From the NCBI RefSeq assembly GCF_029227915.1, contig NC_079883.1, positions 23,562,001 to 23,626,000 of the forward strand: a stretch of DNA of 64,000 bases. The letters are read 5' to 3'. The notes beneath the pieces are model-generated. The model worked only from the letters and a program-made list of their open reading frames with translations. It had not been told where the DNA came from and searched no databases. Made by a program: the position numbers and the translations under genes. This DNA is from Hydractinia symbiolongicarpus. Lineage: Eukaryota > Cnidaria > Hydrozoa > Anthoathecata > Hydractiniidae. Below are positions 11,362 through 22,890 of this stretch, one piece after another; within the stretch, counting starts at the first letter, position 1; each line of letters begins with the position of its first letter.

Positions 11362-11963
11362 AAAACACAAGTAGTAAACTGATAAGAATCGGAGATAAAA
11401 ACATATATTCGCAAGACACAGTCAAACTGTTAGGAGTTAAAATTGACAATAACCTTAGATTTGATCAGCACTTAAATGAGGTTTGCAAGAAAGCATCTGC
11501 ACAACTAAATGCTTTGTATAGATTTAAAAACATACTTCCTTTTAAAGCTAAGAGTGTCTTAGCAGAAAGTTTTGTGTATTCAGACTTTAACTACTGTCCA
11601 CTTATTTGGAATTTCTCATCTTCAAAATCACTTTCTAGGGTCGAAAAACTCCATAAGCGAGCCCTAAAATTTGTAGATAGCGGATATTCAGAGAGAAAAG
11701 AAAAGTACATTTCTAGCAAGAATAAAAGTAACTACATGAAGATTATGCGAATAAGAAATCTATGTATAGAGATTTTTAAATCTCTTAATAATTTAAATCC
11801 GCCATTTATGTTAGACATCTTTCAACGCAGCGAAACAAACAGGCCAGTACGAAGTCAATATGTAAATAACCTTAAAACATTGAACTTTAATACTAAGAAT
11901 TTTGGGAAAAATATCTTCGCTCATTGGGGCCTAAAATTTGGAATACTTTACCTTCCGAATTGA
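11362..11963 (+). pseudogene. 3' part of the LINE ORF2 after the LTR insertion
   Basis: The frame from 11362 resumes the RT ORF: VKLLGVKIDNNLRFDQHL, then YRFKNILPFKAKSVLAESF and NYCPLIWNF, the usual thumb/C-terminal region of CR1/jockey-like RTs. It continues to about 11960. About 250 bp of 3' UTR and the A-rich tail follow. Confidence 0.8.
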
Positions 11964-14392
11964 AAAGTTGTAACAGCGTTAAAAAATTTAAAACGAAACT
12001 AAAGAAGTATGATTTTAGTCACTCGGTCTATTTAAATAACTTTTCATAATTTTTATACATTTTTCATAAAACTATAAACAAATTTTTGTCGGATTTAATT
12101 AGTTTCCTGTATATTTATAAATATGTATTTATTTATTTTTTTTTATATCAGGAAGCTATATGTACATAGTTATTTCTCCGACGTTAAATAAATTAAGAAA
12201 AAAAAAGAAAAAAAGAAAAATACGCCAGTTCCGTGTCTCTGTGACAGGCAAAGTTGATATCGTCATTATCCTATGGTGTTGCTGAAATTCTCTTTGAAGT
12301 CGCCCAAAAAAATTATGTTTATTTTGCTAGCGGGTATACTTTGTTTACATCACGTGATGAAAACGACTCAATTTGATTTACTGAAATAAATTTAGCGGCT
12401 AACTTTCGAAAAATGGTGTCGTCTTGCCACCAAAAAACCCCACAAAAGAACGATCTTGAAAAAAGTAAAATAAGTGGTTCAGAAAAGCATATTTAAAAAG
12501 AAAAAAGTCCAAGTGAAGAAGTAGAAAAGTGAAGCTGGAAATGGTAAAGTAAATTTAGAAGTAGAAAATAAAAGCCAGTAAAAAAGTACAGAAGAACGAT
12601 TCCTTTGCCTTGAAAAAAGGGAAAAAAGTGGTTTAAAAAAGCATAGCTATATATTTAAAAAGAAAAGAGACCAAGTGAAGAAGTAGAAAAGTGAAGTGAA
12701 TGCTACAAAAGCTGTTGGCTGGCTAAAAAACGGAAAACTTTGGTTTGTTGAACTGTAATGTTATTAATTTTACATTACTATTGCTTCTCTTTATATGTGT
12801 TTTACTAAGCATAAAGAGCTAGCTTTAGTTTTGGCTAAGTGTTTCCAGTTTAAGTATATTTAACTGGGTGTCTTAGCTACTGTTAGCTAGCTAATGCTAG
12901 CCTCCAATTCCAGCTCCCCATCTCATGGCTACCTCTAACCTATGATTTCTGTTGTTATTCCTCTTTTTTAATTATCTATAGCTAACTACTATAGTTTCCA
13001 AATTTCTCTTCTTTATGAGAACGAATTATAATGAAAAAAGCTAGCTAGCTACCTACAGAATCTTTCAAAGACTTGAACTTTTGCAGGATAGTGGGATGTA
13101 TTTTTATGCCCATAGAGTATAGATAATTTCCGTTGTTTACATTTTCAGTGGTAAGCTCTTTCGGCTTTGGGAAAAAGATTGGGGTGCTAGGTGAAGCAAA
13201 GTAATTATCAGTTCATTTCTCCAAACGAAGGTATTTTTATGAATTTTAATGAATTCAATTAAATCAGAAGGCATCAACCTACACTCGATAATAGTTTATA
13301 TCCCCAACGATGTCCCTGTTAGAAGAAATCCACCGTAAAAGACCTCACGTCACCAAATCCTAGCTTCTTTTTTCCTGCCACGCAAAAGCCAGAGTCAAGG
13401 AACTTACCGCTAAAAAGTATGTCACATTACCTGTGCACCTTACAAGGGGGACCACATGCAATATGACAAGTGGAACGAATTTTATAGAATTTAAAGTGTG
13501 TGTGTTCATTCATTATTGCTTTGTTTCTGATTTTGTAATCTAATGGGCGATGATTGTATGTACTGAAATGACTGCTTTTCTAAATTTTGATGTGCTTATA
13601 ACCTTTTTGTGGAAGATTGATGGGTAATGGCCATATACGACATGCTGAATGAAATTATTTTTCTTGATTTAGATGAGTTTCTCAAAGACCAATCTGTTTT
13701 ACATTTTGTGTAAAGTTTTGTTTACGAACTGTATACAATGTTTCCATTACATTAAGGATCAGAATTGTTGGTAAAGGGTAGTACGAATCATCATACTAAG
13801 AAAGAAATTTTTTTGTGTTCTTAACTGGTTGATTTTTACATTTTGTGTAAATTTTTGTGGGAGAGAATTGTATGCAACTGAAATGACGGAATTTTGTAGA
13901 TTTACATTTATTGTTTTCTAAACTATGGCTTTTTCATATTTTTGTATAAGCTTTTAAGGGAAAGACAATATTTAAAATGTGTAAAGAACTTATTTTTGTT
14001 GATTTGTGCTAACTCTTGTAGGCCAACTTTTTGGCATCTCAAAATAAAATACTGAGGGTTGTCATCATAATCACTTAAGATGTACATATTTGAGATGCGT
14101 TATTTCTGACATTGTTATTGTCCGTGTTGTGACTGTTGGTGTTCTTTGTTACTGTCGGTTTTGTGAGTATTGGTGAGTGTCGTTGTTGTAACTTTTTATC
14201 AACTAGATGTTGCACTTTGCAACCTGTTCTTTTTTATATTTTGTGTAAGATTTGACATTTGACATTTTGGGTAAGATTTTAAGAACATTTTTTTTGTATA
14301 TGCATTGCTTACGTCAGCAAAACATCTAAAGCAAATTATTTTTTTAATAGCCTTTTGCCTAAGTGAATTTTTCCACGGGCCTTATCGACTAG

Positions 14393-15278
14393 TCTTATAT
14401 AATAATACGAAGTGTATGTGACGGTCATAGTCGATGTGTTCATTTTCTTTTGAAGTGGCCAAAATTTTCTTTCAAAGTTGACGAAAAAAGTCTCAAATCT
14501 TAAATTTTATGACGTCAAAACACTACTTTAACGTCAATATCTTATATTAAATTAATGAAGCCATTACAGTGCACTTAAAACTCTTTGAGGCCAAATAACT
14601 TGGAAACGAGGTGGTGACATCAATGATTTTTCACCGCGTGGGTAACCAGGTACCACCTAGGACCAATTTGGGTAATTTTTCCAAACTCCAGTCCCTGAAT
14701 CCACTTCGGAATGGAAGGGTTTTTGACATCATCAAAAAGCCTTAAAACCCTAATACCTCTGCAACCGTTTATCAAAAGTACATAATCCTATACATTTTCT
14801 TGATCAGCCTTTGAAGATCTATACGATAAAGGCAACAGGTATACAACTTTCTAAAAAATTTTTAAACCGTTATATATCTTTAACCGCTCATCAAAGGCAC
14901 ATGATCATATATATTTTGTTAATCAGCGTTTTAATCTCTGCACAGTACAGGCAACGAATAAACTAAATTTCACCAATTTTTTTATAATTTCACTGCTGAC
15001 TATTATAACTTCAGAAAGATGGGGAAAACAGACAGACAGAAAGTGTATATACCACTTCTTAGACCGCCATCTTTATAATTAATCACATGTACAAATCTCG
15101 CAAAGATATAAGCGGAAACCACAAACACATTTTTTTTAAAGTGTAACCAATAGCAGAGAACAAAATGTAAACATAAATGGCGGATATATAAAACTGACGT
15201 CAGCAGAACACCTAAAAAAACCTATTTTTCCATTGTCCTTCTGCCTAAGTGGATTTTTCCACGGGCCTTATTCATTAG
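14393..15278 (+). mobile_element. Helitron unit 7
   Basis: Starts TCTTATATAATAATACGAAG directly after CTAG and ends GTGGATTTTTCCACGGGC...TTCATTAG, a CTAG variant. TGACGTCA at 14510 and 15195. Noncoding. Confidence 0.7.
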
Positions 15279-15800
15279 TCTTATACAATAATACGAAGTG
15301 TCTGTGACATTTTTTTCTAATCTCCCCGAAGTTTACTTGAAGTAACCCAAAAAAGTATGTCTTATTTGTTAACTGCCTAGACGTTACGGCACGACATCAA
15401 AGTATTCAGACTGACGTGGAAGCCTTTTTTCTTAATTAACGAAGCCATTGCATTGCACTTTTTTGTTCAAGGCCTTGCAATTTGAAAGCGGCTGGAAATA
15501 ACCGACGTAAAATTTCGCGTGGGTAATCAGGGTCCACCGAGGACCAAATTGGGTGTTTTCCCCAAAGCTGGGGTACCACCTGTTTTAGAACAGACGGGTT
15601 GATGACGTCATTGAACCACCTTTAAACCCCAATATCTCCTTAATCGTTGTTTGAAAGTACACGGTCCTCTTTTCTCTAGAAAGTTTGCAATTGCAGAAGA
15701 TTCCGTAAATATTCTTTCCAGTGAAAATATTTTGCAAAACATCTTGCCGGAACATTCTGACTGGCGAAAGTAACACCATCATCATCGGACTATATACAGA
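15279..15800 (+). mobile_element. Helitron unit 8, 3' end not found
   Basis: Starts TCTTATACAATAATACGAAG after the previous unit. It keeps the internal landmarks (GCGTGGGTAA, TTGATGACGTCA at about 15600) but has no recognisable hairpin plus CTAG end; it is probably truncated near 15.8 kb. Confidence 0.55.
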
Positions 15801-16147
15801 ATGAGAACAAACATTTTTGGGGGCATTTACTTTTATTATTTTTTTTCTTACTTAGCTATAAAATAAATATTTAAGAAAATTATTTTTCTCTTGTTTATAT
15901 ATTTTTTTCGATCTTCATATTATTTTTCTTTTCATTATTTCTTTGTTGCTTCTTTGTTTTGTTTTCTGTTGTTTGAAACTCATCGACCACAATAAATATA
16001 CATAAAAACCTTTTTTTCTTTAAAACATTGTTACATCATTTCTCACGTTTCTACAGCAGAACAGAGACCAAGCCAGTTAGGCATACTTTTTTTCAGGTTT
16101 GAAATTTATTTGACTAGATATTTAGCTGACGACAGAGTAAAAGATAC

Positions 16148-16264
16148 CTGTAACTTGCCCAACCCTGGAGAAGAAAAGTTTGTACTGCATTCTCGATAAT
16201 CATTCTCATCATAAATAAATACCAGCTTTGTTGCTCCAGCGTCATCGGCATTTTGGACTATTTC
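16148..16264 (-). CDS. Sacsin-like GHKL ATPase, exon with the N-box
   Basis: A 117-nt exon between a GCATAG acceptor and a GTATCT donor, phase 0 on both sides. It encodes 39 residues beginning EIVQNADDAGATKLVFIYD and ending SPGLGKLQ. This is the E..QN.DDA box of the sacsin/HSP90 nucleotide-binding fold: Glu for hydrolysis, Asn for Mg-ATP, Asp for adenine. It joins the exon at 16897-16994 upstream and that at 3763-3910 downstream in frame. Confidence 0.9.
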
Positions 16265-16896
16265 CTATGCATAGAAAGACAATTCTAGGGGTAAATTTTT
16301 ACTTTTAACAGGCATCAAATAGAAAATGTGTTGCTGCTGAAATCAAAAGAACACATTTTAGCGGAAAATATAATAAACAAATACTTCTCCTGCTTCAAAT
16401 ATTGCAGTTATAATCCCAAAAAAGATTTCATAAGTACAAAAAAAGAGTTTTCTTAATCAAAATCCAACTAACTTTTTTTACTGTTTCCCCACATGACTTC
16501 GTAGATGTCACCAGACATTTTTTTCAGTCCAAACTCAATTTATACTTGGGGATGGCGGATTCAAACACCAAAAAACTGTTCTTATTGAGCATTGCTTTCA
16601 CTAACCTTATAATGATGACGTCATAAGAAATGCAGACATCAGCAAGATTTTAATTCCGTTTATCTATTTCTTTTATGATATACCATTTTCTGTTGTAATT
16701 CAACAACACATGTTACCTCATTAAGTTTTATAAGGTGGTTAAATCCACCCTTATCCCCCTAACCCAGGATATTCGATACCCAAAAAGCCTAGTACTAATA
16801 ACTTTAAGGGAGAACTAACGAAAAAAATTACATATGTTTTTTTTGTACTAAAAAGAGAAGAGAATTACGAATTGCGAAATAAATGTGAATTATCAC

Positions 16897-16994
16897 CTTG
16901 AAGATTTGGCCATCATCAGGATATTTTTGAAGAATGCTCTTGATCTCTTCCACCAGAGTCAACCGTTTAAACTTTTTATACTGGCTGACATCAA
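16897..16994 (-). CDS. Sacsin-like GHKL ATPase, N-terminal-side exon
   Basis: A 98-nt exon bounded by CTTATAG and GTGATA. It encodes the stretch LTLVEEIKSILQKYPDDGQI, the helix that precedes the N-box in sacsin repeats, and ends in FK joined directly to EIVQNADD of the next exon. An upstream exon with the start codon must exist to the right. I could not identify it; the transposon-rich 17-21 kb may have separated it. Together with the two other exons this is a host gene, apparently intact in the parts visible. Confidence 0.85.
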
Positions 16995-18177
16995 CTATAA
17001 GGGAAATAAAAGCATCCGAATATAATCACATATAATCTTTAAACGTAAACACACGAACAACCTTGTTCCCAGGGCAGGGGCGGATCTAGGATTTTTTTCT
17101 GGTTAGGCAAAATTTCATAGATTTTTTGGCAAAGTAATGTCAAGGGTTGTGGTGTTGTACGAGGTAAATCGGCCGTTTTGTGTTTTTGCTGTAAAAGGAA
17201 CTAAAATTTTCCCAAAAGTAAGGTTTTTAGTTATTAAGAATCCTTCTAGATTAGAAACGAAAGTTTCTTTATAGCCAAACAAATAACAGTAACCCCCGTA
17301 GTTTTACCACTTTATCCTTGTTAAAACATGCGGATGGAAAATGCGTCTGGTTAGCAAATTCGATTTGAAACAGGGTTAGCGTTTCCATAATTTCTTTGAA
17401 TCACATATTGGTATTAAGTATCTTAGCATCTTTTTTCGTTTTGCGCACATAATACGAGTACAAGTAATAAGTTGGGGATTTGCTTCATTTCAAAACATGC
17501 AATAAGTCTAATAACTAACAATACAACAAAAAATTACATTACAAGACAATTTTAGGAATAGATAGTCAACAGTAGTGCAACGTAGAAATATTGTTTGGAA
17601 AATTATAGTCTGTGGTAACAACCTGCAAATGCACAAAGAAAACCAGCATATAAAAGAATGAAAGATTTCCAGTTAGACTTACAGTGTAAGATCGCAACAT
17701 ATAATAAACGTGTACAAAAAGTATATAGTAATCACCTCTTCATGAAGTTAATACAGTTTAGCATTAGGGTTACTGGTGTAGTTTTGCACCAATTTCTATT
17801 AAGCATTAATTTTAATGCTATGAAATTCCCACAAGAGAAAGGCAGTTTATTAAGCCAGAAAAGAGTTAGAAATTAGAAAAATAACATCAAAACATTTAAG
17901 ATGTCTCATATTATTTACCCTTACATGTCCCTATCAACTATGTTTAAAAAATATTTTAATACTGTAAAATCTTTAAGAAAGTTTTAGTAACTATAAGCCA
18001 ATTATGAAGATTCTCATATAAAAAGCAACATATATACAAATCCTACTCATATCCATAAGTTGACATGACATTTTGTTAGTTTACAGTCTGTAACAGAACG
18101 TTTTTTAACATGCAATTCTTGTTTCGATCTGTATATGTTTTACGTGAAAATCATTTCTATGATTTACTTGAATATTC

Positions 18178-18700
18178 ACAAGTTATTTTGATTGATTTTT
18201 TTCACCAACTTTGTGGATTATACCAGATATATATCCATTGTTTACAGTTTTCCAATATTATAAGGATTCAGAACAAATCTTCTGTGTTATTTACTTGAAT
18301 ATTCATCATAGGTACCAGGGTGACATCAAAATACAAGTTATTTTGATTGATTTTTTTCACCTTCTTAGTTCCTCTTATGAAACACAACTTTGTGGATTAT
18401 ACCAGATATATATCCATTGTTTACAGTTTTCCAATATTATAAGGATTCAGAACAAATCTTCTGTGTTATTTACTTGAATATTCATCATAGGTACCAGGGT
18501 GACATCAAAATACAAGTTATTTTGATTGATTTTTTTCACCTTCTTTGTTCCTCTTATGAAACACAACTTTGTGGATTATACCAGATATATATCCATTGTT
18601 TACAGTTTTCCAATATTATAAGGATTAACAAATCTGTGTTCTTTTAATTGATGGTGATTTTCATTGTCAGAAGAATATTCATCTTAGGTACCAGGGTGAC
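18178..18700 (+). repeat. 179-bp tandem repeat, three copies
   Basis: Copies start at 18178, 18333 and 18512 with ACAAGTTATTTTGATTG. Copies 2 and 3 are 179 bp apart and almost identical; copy 1 lacks about 24 bp. The overlapping open frames across it repeat the same peptide and are not genes. Confidence 0.9.
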
Positions 18701-19959
18701 ATCAAAATATCTTATCCTAAAACAAAATTATATCAATGTATTGGTCAGCATGATGAGAATAAGAAATATTATAAAACAAACTTGGACTATTCTTAGATTA
18801 GGTATTGCTTCATTCTTTTGTTTTTAGCAATATTATTACAATTAAAAGTAACATGGGAAAGTCAAAGAGATCTTCTCGTGTTCTTAAAAGTTTTAAAATG
18901 AGCAGTGGGATGTTGCATATAAAATGCACTGTTTAAAAGTTTCCACAAAGTCAAAGTTCTTAGGGACAATCACAATAAAAAAGTATATGCTAAGCGTATA
19001 AATTTGGCGGTGGGACGAGGTAGAATCCTTTGACGTTTAATTATATCTCATACTGTATACATCGATTTCTTAGAGAACAGAAAGAATTAATAACTTTTAG
19101 TGTCTACCTGCTTAGCAGGGACACATGGATGAGTGCTTATGGTTTCAAGGACTGACAACATTCAAAGATTACCTTTTCTGATTTGATGTTTAGGGGAGGG
19201 AAAGGGGATCTGCAGATCTATTAACATTTAGCTTGGACTTTTGCGTTCATGAAAGAGCTGTCCCTTAGTTATCTTACAAGAATGTATTCTCTCCCAAACA
19301 GAAACAAAGATACACAGTTGCATAAACGGCTACACGAAGCCTACACGAAGCCAGTGACCCTTAAGACGTTAAAGAAAAAAAACTAACAAAATTCCAACTA
19401 ATACACATACAGGTAGCTAGTAATACTCTATACCGAATTTAACATACACATCAAAACATCTTTCGACCGCCAAGACAGTGTTTACTTAAATTGCCTCCGT
19501 TAGCTATCTCGTTTGGCATTGGGCTTTTATGTTTATAAACAATGCATTTGATCAAGGCCAAGTTAAAACCTTTTGTTTTGATAAGAAAAAGATTTAAATT
19601 ACACGTTTTGTAAGAACATCTGGTGGTTTACCACTTTTAAGAATAGTTCTTGACACAAAAGTGCCTAAAATTCAGGAGCAGCTAAAACTAAAATATTTCA
19701 AGTATTACTGAATTTATTGTCTCTTGCAGAGGAAGATAAAGGTTTGGTTTGAGACAACAACACGGCACACGTGGCCAAAATACTTCTCTCCAGCATTTCC
19801 AATCCTTTCAATATCTGAAAAGGTTTCCAAATTCAAAACTTCTTTATTTAACTTAGGTGGCATACAATTGCTTTAATATTCTAGACATTTGAAGTGCTCC
19901 CTGCAATTGGACCTGATCCAGGTAAACCATGTTGAAAAAGAAACATCCACTCCATGTAA

Positions 19960-20150
19960 CCGTACCCGTGGTCGTTTTAGGCGTTTAAACTTTAAAACCC
20001 ACGGACGTTTTAGGCGTTTTTTCTTCACATTCCAGAATTTCATTCATTGGAACTTGAAAACCCGCGGACGTTTTAGGCGTTTTTTCTTCCATCTGTGATT
20101 TTCATTCATTCGGAACTTTAAAACCCGCGGACGTTTTAGGCGAATAGACA
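19960..20150 (+). repeat. ~63-bp tandem repeat
   Basis: Four occurrences of GGACGTTTTAGGCG-like cores separated by spacers with TTTCATTCATT and AACTT-AAAACCC. It lies just inside the right TIR of the 17-20 kb transposon and may be its subterminal array. Confidence 0.8.
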
Positions 20151-20541
20151 TTTTGCCTAAGATCGCCCCGGGTTTGCTTATTTGAGTAAAATAAAACACG
20201 CACGCCGCGCATCGTCATAGTCGAAATCGGCGGATGCCAAAAATAAATTGATAAAAATAATTTAGTTTTTTTTATAGATTATTCTATCTATAGAGAATTT
20301 TTTTTCTAGTTCACAAAACTAGGCTTAGGCAATTGCCTAGGCTGCCTAACCCTAGATCCGCCCCTGCAGGGAATTTTGCCTTGTTGATAAAGTTGATCAA
20401 CCTCTTTCCCAGGTTCTTGTGGCCCATGATTCGTTATTACGAAGTGAAGGCAAGATGCCCTGGCAATGGGGTTGGAAGTTGATAGTTGTTGCCACTCAGT
20501 AATAACAGCTTAGGGGATACAAGACCCTGGGTACGAGGTTA

Positions 20542-22690
20542 ATTTACATTTATCTCAACATAAATGCTTATTCTCAAAATTATTTTTCATTAGCTGTTGG
20601 TCCTTCTAGAAAAAGCTGCATCAAAAGGGATAGCTTTTTCTCCATTGATAGCAAAATTAGGTTGATTGGCTGTGCGCAGTTTTATTACGAGCCAAACGCA
20701 GATCCAAACATTCTGCAGAACGGTGAATCCGTGCCGTGGACTACTCTTATACATTGTTAGTGAACTAGTGTTATTTAATATTAGTCATATATTGCCGTGT
20801 GCCGTGAATCTAGTTTCGTGTAAAAAAAATACATGACATGACACATAAACTTACTCACATAAACACTCAATTAAAACAAACCCACCATTATTTTTTAAAA
20901 AAGGAATTTTATGAACCATGCATGTCATTAATGTGTTTTCTGTCATTTGATTACTTACTTTTTTCCATGCTTTAACACAACATCCGTCTACATGACTGCT
21001 GGATTTCTTTGGTTGTTTGTTCTAAATCATAATAAAATAAAATGACATTGGAACACAATCTCTTCCAACTGTCAAGGAACAGGGTTCACAGTGCAGCAAC
21101 CTACACTACGCATAACAAGCATAAGTACAAGAGGAAAGTAGCAACTTATACCCAGTTATTACAGCTACAACCAAAATATAAAAACACGAAATATTTAAGC
21201 CCTCCTGACTCTGGCTGTGGCTATCCACATTCATATTGCACAGTAAACAATACTTTTTTGCACGTATATAATTATCTTTCTTACTTTGTACAGGAAAGCA
21301 ATGAAATACACGAGAATCCTACTTTTTAATGTTGCATTGTGCTTTAGGAGCAAAGATCTTACTTCTTTGTTCGACCATGCTTATTTGCCACCCTTCTCTA
21401 TGCGATTACTTCGCTATAAATAGGTTTCACTATTTCCATATGCAAAGTTATATTATGTTATCCATGATTCTCTGCTTTTCGTGTGTTTGCTGGTCAAATA
21501 AAGCTCTGTATATTTAATCTTGGACTTACTTTTTGTTTGAATTATTATGCCATTTTTTGACTATAAGTATTTTTTAGTTGCAGATCCACGCTGCGAATAA
21601 CTCAATGAGAGGAAAAAATATGTGGGTATTTTCTCTCGTTTTTAATCGCAAAGAAAAAAACGCTTACCTTTCTGATGGGAAGTGGTTAACTTGAACTTCT
21701 TTGTGCTTTTCTACCTCTTGTCAACAAGTCTGCAAGTAAAAGATAAATAAAACTTAACATTTATTCCTATTTATAACCAAGTATTCTTATCTTGACATTC
21801 CAAGACAATGCAGGTATTTATGATATCAGCATGCTATCTCTTTATGCGAAAAATTAATTAAAAACTAAAATATTTTAATATAGGATTTTGAATACGAACT
21901 CCTGGTACGTACTGTTTTTTTTGTTTTTTTTTGATGGATACAACATGCAGTTTTAGCCTGATCATGTGTCTCTTTTTAAACTTTTTTTTCTAAATGCTTT
22001 GTAATTTATAAATGTTTCACTAGTTTTAATTAGTTGTTATTTGTTTCACTAGATTTATGCAGCATGAAAAAGTTTGTTTTGACTCTTTGTAATGTATAAT
22101 TTAGAGAGGTGAATTTTTAAATAAATATTGTAATATCTGCGTGGGTTCATTATGTAAACACTTTTTTCCCAGAAATTAATTGTTTAAAGTAAATATTCTG
22201 TGTCACAATAAAAGGGTATTTTTTTATTGCCATGGTTTTAAATTCTTCTGTAGTTAATCAACATCTGAAAGCTACAATAGCGAAGAAATGCACACAATTC
22301 TGTTTTTAAAACACTCTATAACTTCTTTGTGTTAAGTAAGGTAAGTAAGGCAATTCTCTTTAAAGGAAGGACGGGAAAACAATTTGGACACGGTTGCTGA
22401 TTGAACGTTCATAGTGCAATAGTTGATTTTATAGACCAGACGGACTGACTTGGTCTGCAAACTTTTCAGAGCACATTAAATGTATCCGAAACATGCATCA
22501 GTTTGTTTCAGCATCAATGATTCCACACTGATAAACAAGAAAATATTTGAAGATCAAAATAGCAAACATGCTTTGTTAAATAGCATAACAAACATATTTT
22601 ACACAGATATAACCATAAAAAACACTTTCGTAAAATTCTCTGTACTCATTGAACGTTCGTTATATTTCTTAAATTTGACTCCATCTCATC
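20542..22690. other. Gene-poor stretch
   Basis: No recognisable protein. The open frames at 21042-21329 and 21329-21517 have no motifs. A minus-strand segment at about 21667-21720 has AG/GT borders but no open frame; it could be a 5' UTR exon of the sacsin-like gene (weak). Confidence 0.4.
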
Positions 22691-22890
22691 ACTAGCCAGG
22701 AGGTCCAGCATATTTTTTTTTACTTCTGCGAAATCATAATAGGTAAGGTGGAAAAATTACGCAGGATCTTGCGGTGAGAATGCTGACAGCGCTTTCTGAT
22801 TGGTTACTACTATTGTTCTTACTCACGTGATCATTATCAGGAAATCATTTTTTTGAGCGCGAATGGCCTCACTCGCCCTAACAAATATAA
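22691..22890 (+). repeat. Dispersed repeat copy 1
   Basis: Shares with the reverse complement of 48160-48380 the landmarks AGCCAGGAGG-CCAGC, GGTGG-AAAAATTACGC, TTGGCTA/TTGGTTA, TCACGTG and a CACTC-CCCTAACAAA end. Probably a MITE or SINE-like element of about 200-240 bp. Confidence 0.6.

Larger units (their letters stand above)
8458..12220 (+). mobile_element. 5'-truncated non-LTR retrotransposon (APE/RT type)
   Basis: Inserted into the start of Helitron unit 6. TACG (AATACG if two tail A residues are counted) is repeated at 8452-8457 and 12219-12224 as a target duplication, and the element ends in an A-rich tail. It keeps the last part of an APE endonuclease, an RT domain and the 3' part of the ORF, so it is a dead-on-arrival or decayed copy. 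It is interrupted by an LTR element at 10050-11357, and its sequence continues directly on the other side. Confidence 0.85.
8442..14392 (+). mobile_element. Helitron unit 6, split by a LINE insertion
   Basis: Its first 16 bp are TCTATATAATAATACG. The sequence resumes at 12221 with TACGCCAGTTCCGTGTCTC and ends near GTGAATTTTTCCACGGGC...CGACTAG at 14392. Excluding the retrotransposon at 8458-12220 it is about 2.2 kb. The body at 12.2-14.3 kb is noncoding. Confidence 0.7.
4072..15800 (+). mobile_element. Head-to-tail array of non-autonomous Helitrons
   Basis: About eight units in the same orientation. Units start with TC (TCTATATAATAATACG or close variants) and end with CTAG (TTAG once). A small hairpin of the type GTGGA-TTTT-TCCAC lies roughly 10-20 nt before the end. 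Each CTAG is followed directly by the next TC, with no host DNA at the joints; the only spacer is an AT-rich patch at 5975-6142. 5'-TC, 3'-hairpin plus CTRR and insertion between A and T are diagnostic of Helitrons. No Rep/helicase is encoded, so the array was mobilised in trans. The right end near 15.8 kb is uncertain because no terminal CTAG is seen. Confidence 0.8.
17075..20366. mobile_element. 3.3-kb non-autonomous TIR transposon
   Basis: Ends CAGGGGCGGATCTAGG / CCTAGATCCGCCCCTG are a perfect 16-bp inverted repeat, with a further shared GGTTAGGCA just inside. CAGGG lies on both flanks (5-bp duplication; hAT elements with similar ends normally make 8 bp, so the family is uncertain). The interior has two tandem-repeat blocks and no transposase frame. 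Confidence 0.65.
17059..20541. mobile_element. MITE interrupted by a second transposon
   Basis: The left end AACCTTGTTCCCAGGG and right end ACCCTGGGTACGAGGTT are imperfect inverted repeats. Removing the insertion at 17075-20366 leaves an element of about 190 bp with an internal CTTTCCCAGG...GGCCC fold-back. Non-coding. Confidence 0.5.

Noticed and set aside
18110-18647. Three similar frames of 62-88 codons
   Set aside because: Product of the 179-bp tandem repeat, not a gene family.
21667-21733. AG/GT-bounded minus-strand segment as a sacsin exon
   Set aside because: Stops in all frames; at best a 5' UTR exon, not supportable.
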